This document shows positions 42,021 through 42,994 of a DNA stretch of 42,994 bases, piece by piece (position 1 is the stretch's first letter; each line of letters starts with the position of its first letter). Source of the DNA: an uncultured Bacteroidales bacterium (GTDB taxonomy: Bacteria > Bacteroidota > Bacteroidia > Bacteroidales > UBA932); NCBI GenBank assembly GCA_934725575.1, contig CAKVCK010000029.1, positions 1 through 42,994 of the forward strand, written 5' to 3'. The position numbers were made by a program, and so were the translations under genes. The notes beneath the pieces are model-generated. The model made no database searches and was not told where the DNA came from. It worked only from the letters and a program-made list of their open reading frames with translations.

Positions 42021-42994
42021 ATGGCGAATCTGAAGTCATTGGCCAAGGACACGGCGATCTACGGCCTCAGCAGCATAATAGGAAGGTTCCTGAACTACCT
42101 TCTCGTCCCGCTTTACACCCACGTCATCGCTTCGTCAAGCGGTGACTACGGTGTCGTGACGAACCTGTACGCCTACACGGCCCTGCTGCTGGTGATCCTG
42201 ACCTATGGGATGGAGACCACATTCTTCAGATTCTCCAACAAGGAAGGCGAGAATCCGGACAAGGTATATTCCACGATCCTGACTTCGGTGCTTGCAACCT
42301 CGGCGCTGTTCGCTGGGTTGGTAGTGCTTTTCATAAGTCCGATTTCATCGGCCCTTGGATACGCAGATCACCCGTCCTACGTCTGGGCGATGGCCGCCAC
42401 GGTGGCGATCGACGCGTTCCAGTGCATTCCGTTCTCGTATCTCAGGCTCAAAAAACGTCCGCTGAAGTTCGCCGCGTTGAAACTGCTCTTCATCGGACTC
42501 AACATATTCCTGAATCTCGCTTACTTTGTGCTCCTTCCGAAACTGGGGGTGAATCCGTTCGGGATCTACGATGGCGGGCTTGACGTGGGTTATGTATTCT
42601 ATATCAACCTGTTCTGCACGGCGTTCATCACACTATTCTTCTGGAAGGAGCTTCGCGGATTCAAGTTCGGATTCGATGGCAGACTACTGAAAAGAATGCT
42701 TGGGTACAGTTGGCCGATCCTTGTGCTTGGAATAGCCGGAATCCTCAACCAGAGCGGCTCGCAGATCATATTCCCGTTCATCTACGGTGAAGGCTCGTCC
42801 GTTCCTCTTGGCATCTACGGGGCCAGCATCAAGATAGCGATGATAATGGCGATGATCACCCAGGCCTTCCGCTACGCCTACGAGCCGTTCGTGTTCGGCA
42901 GCGCGGCGGACAAGAACAGCAAGGAGATGTACGCCAAGGCGATGAAGTACTTCATCATATTCACCCTCCTCGCGTTCCTTTGCGTCATCGGGTA
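42021..42994 (+). CDS. Wzx/MATE-type polysaccharide flippase, 3' end outside window
   Basis: The frame opens with ATG at 42021 (MANLKSLAKDTAIYGLSSII) and stays open to the window end, giving at least 324 residues. At least eight hydrophobic segments are visible. The N-terminal AIYGLSSIIGRFLNYLLVPLYT and the QAFRYAYEPFVFG segment are typical of lipopolysaccharide/O-antigen flippases of the MOP superfamily, which move lipid-linked glycans across the inner membrane. There is no Shine-Dalgarno site; the A/T-rich stretch upstream is normal here. No glycosyltransferases are seen in the window, so the glycan pathway is unknown. Confidence 0.92.
   Translation, partial: MANLKSLAKDTAIYGLSSIIGRFLNYLLVPLYTHVIASSSGDYGVVTNLYAYTALLLVILTYGMETTFFRFSNKEGENPDKVYSTILTSVLATSALFAGLVVLFISPISSALGYADHPSYVWAMAATVAIDAFQCIPFSYLRLKKRPLKFAALKLLFIGLNIFLNLAYFVLLPKLGVNPFGIYDGGLDVGYVFYINLFCTAFITLFFWKELRGFKFGFDGRLLKRMLGYSWPILVLGIAGILNQSGSQIIFPFIYGEGSSVPLGIYGASIKIAMIMAMITQAFRYAYEPFVFGSAADKNSKEMYAKAMKYFIIFTLLAFLCVIG

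Overview
The window looks like chromosomal DNA from a member of the Bacteroidota, most likely the Bacteroidales. It holds three SusC/SusD outer-membrane uptake pairs, an ECF sigma/FecR pair, and many surface lipoproteins. Several genes have the Bacteroidota-type promoter (TTTG, about 19-20 bp, TAnnTTTG), and almost no gene has a Shine-Dalgarno sequence. Base composition is a little above 50% GC by eye. I cannot assign a genus.

Layout. 1-4293: the C-terminal three quarters of a SusC gene, joined at its 5' side to unrelated DNA, then its SusD and a strong terminator. 4501-5556: a PD-(D/E)XK (Rpn/PDDEXK_2) nuclease. 5777-10990 (minus): a second SusC/SusD pair. 11239-16386: a 1715-residue transglutaminase-like/DUF4011/SF1 helicase/Vsr-like nuclease protein, a candidate defence gene, ending against tRNA-Asp(GUC). 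16598-18423 (minus): Hsp20 and L-serine dehydratase.

18478-30231 is a bidirectional uptake locus. An ECF sigma factor, a secreted propeller-like protein and a DUF4886 hydrolase read leftward. FecR, an STN-containing SusC, SusD, a FISUMP lipoprotein and a lipoprotein glycerophosphodiester phosphodiesterase read rightward. The gene set suggests sensing and import of a glycerophosphodiester-containing polymer or glycan, though no substrate is proven.

30349-42994 is mostly housekeeping: DnaK, an M28 peptidase fused to a probable outer-membrane barrel, release factor 1, a GNAT-like conserved protein, MazG, an acetyl-CoA hydrolase/CoA-transferase flanked by 51-52 bp tandem repeats, an organophosphate-type MFS transporter, a GxDLY/SGNH hydrolase, a REP-like palindrome, and the start of a Wzx/MATE-type flippase that runs off the window.

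The most unusual signals are: (1) the hexamer GAATAT/ATATTC, which occurs about 100 times where composition predicts under 20, in all codon phases and between genes; (2) hsp20 and dnaK sharing an almost identical A-rich leader with a strong AGGAG, in a genome that otherwise lacks such sites; (3) divergent placement of the ECF sigma factor and its FecR; (4) the M28-barrel fusion; and (5) the helicase-nuclease next to a tRNA gene.
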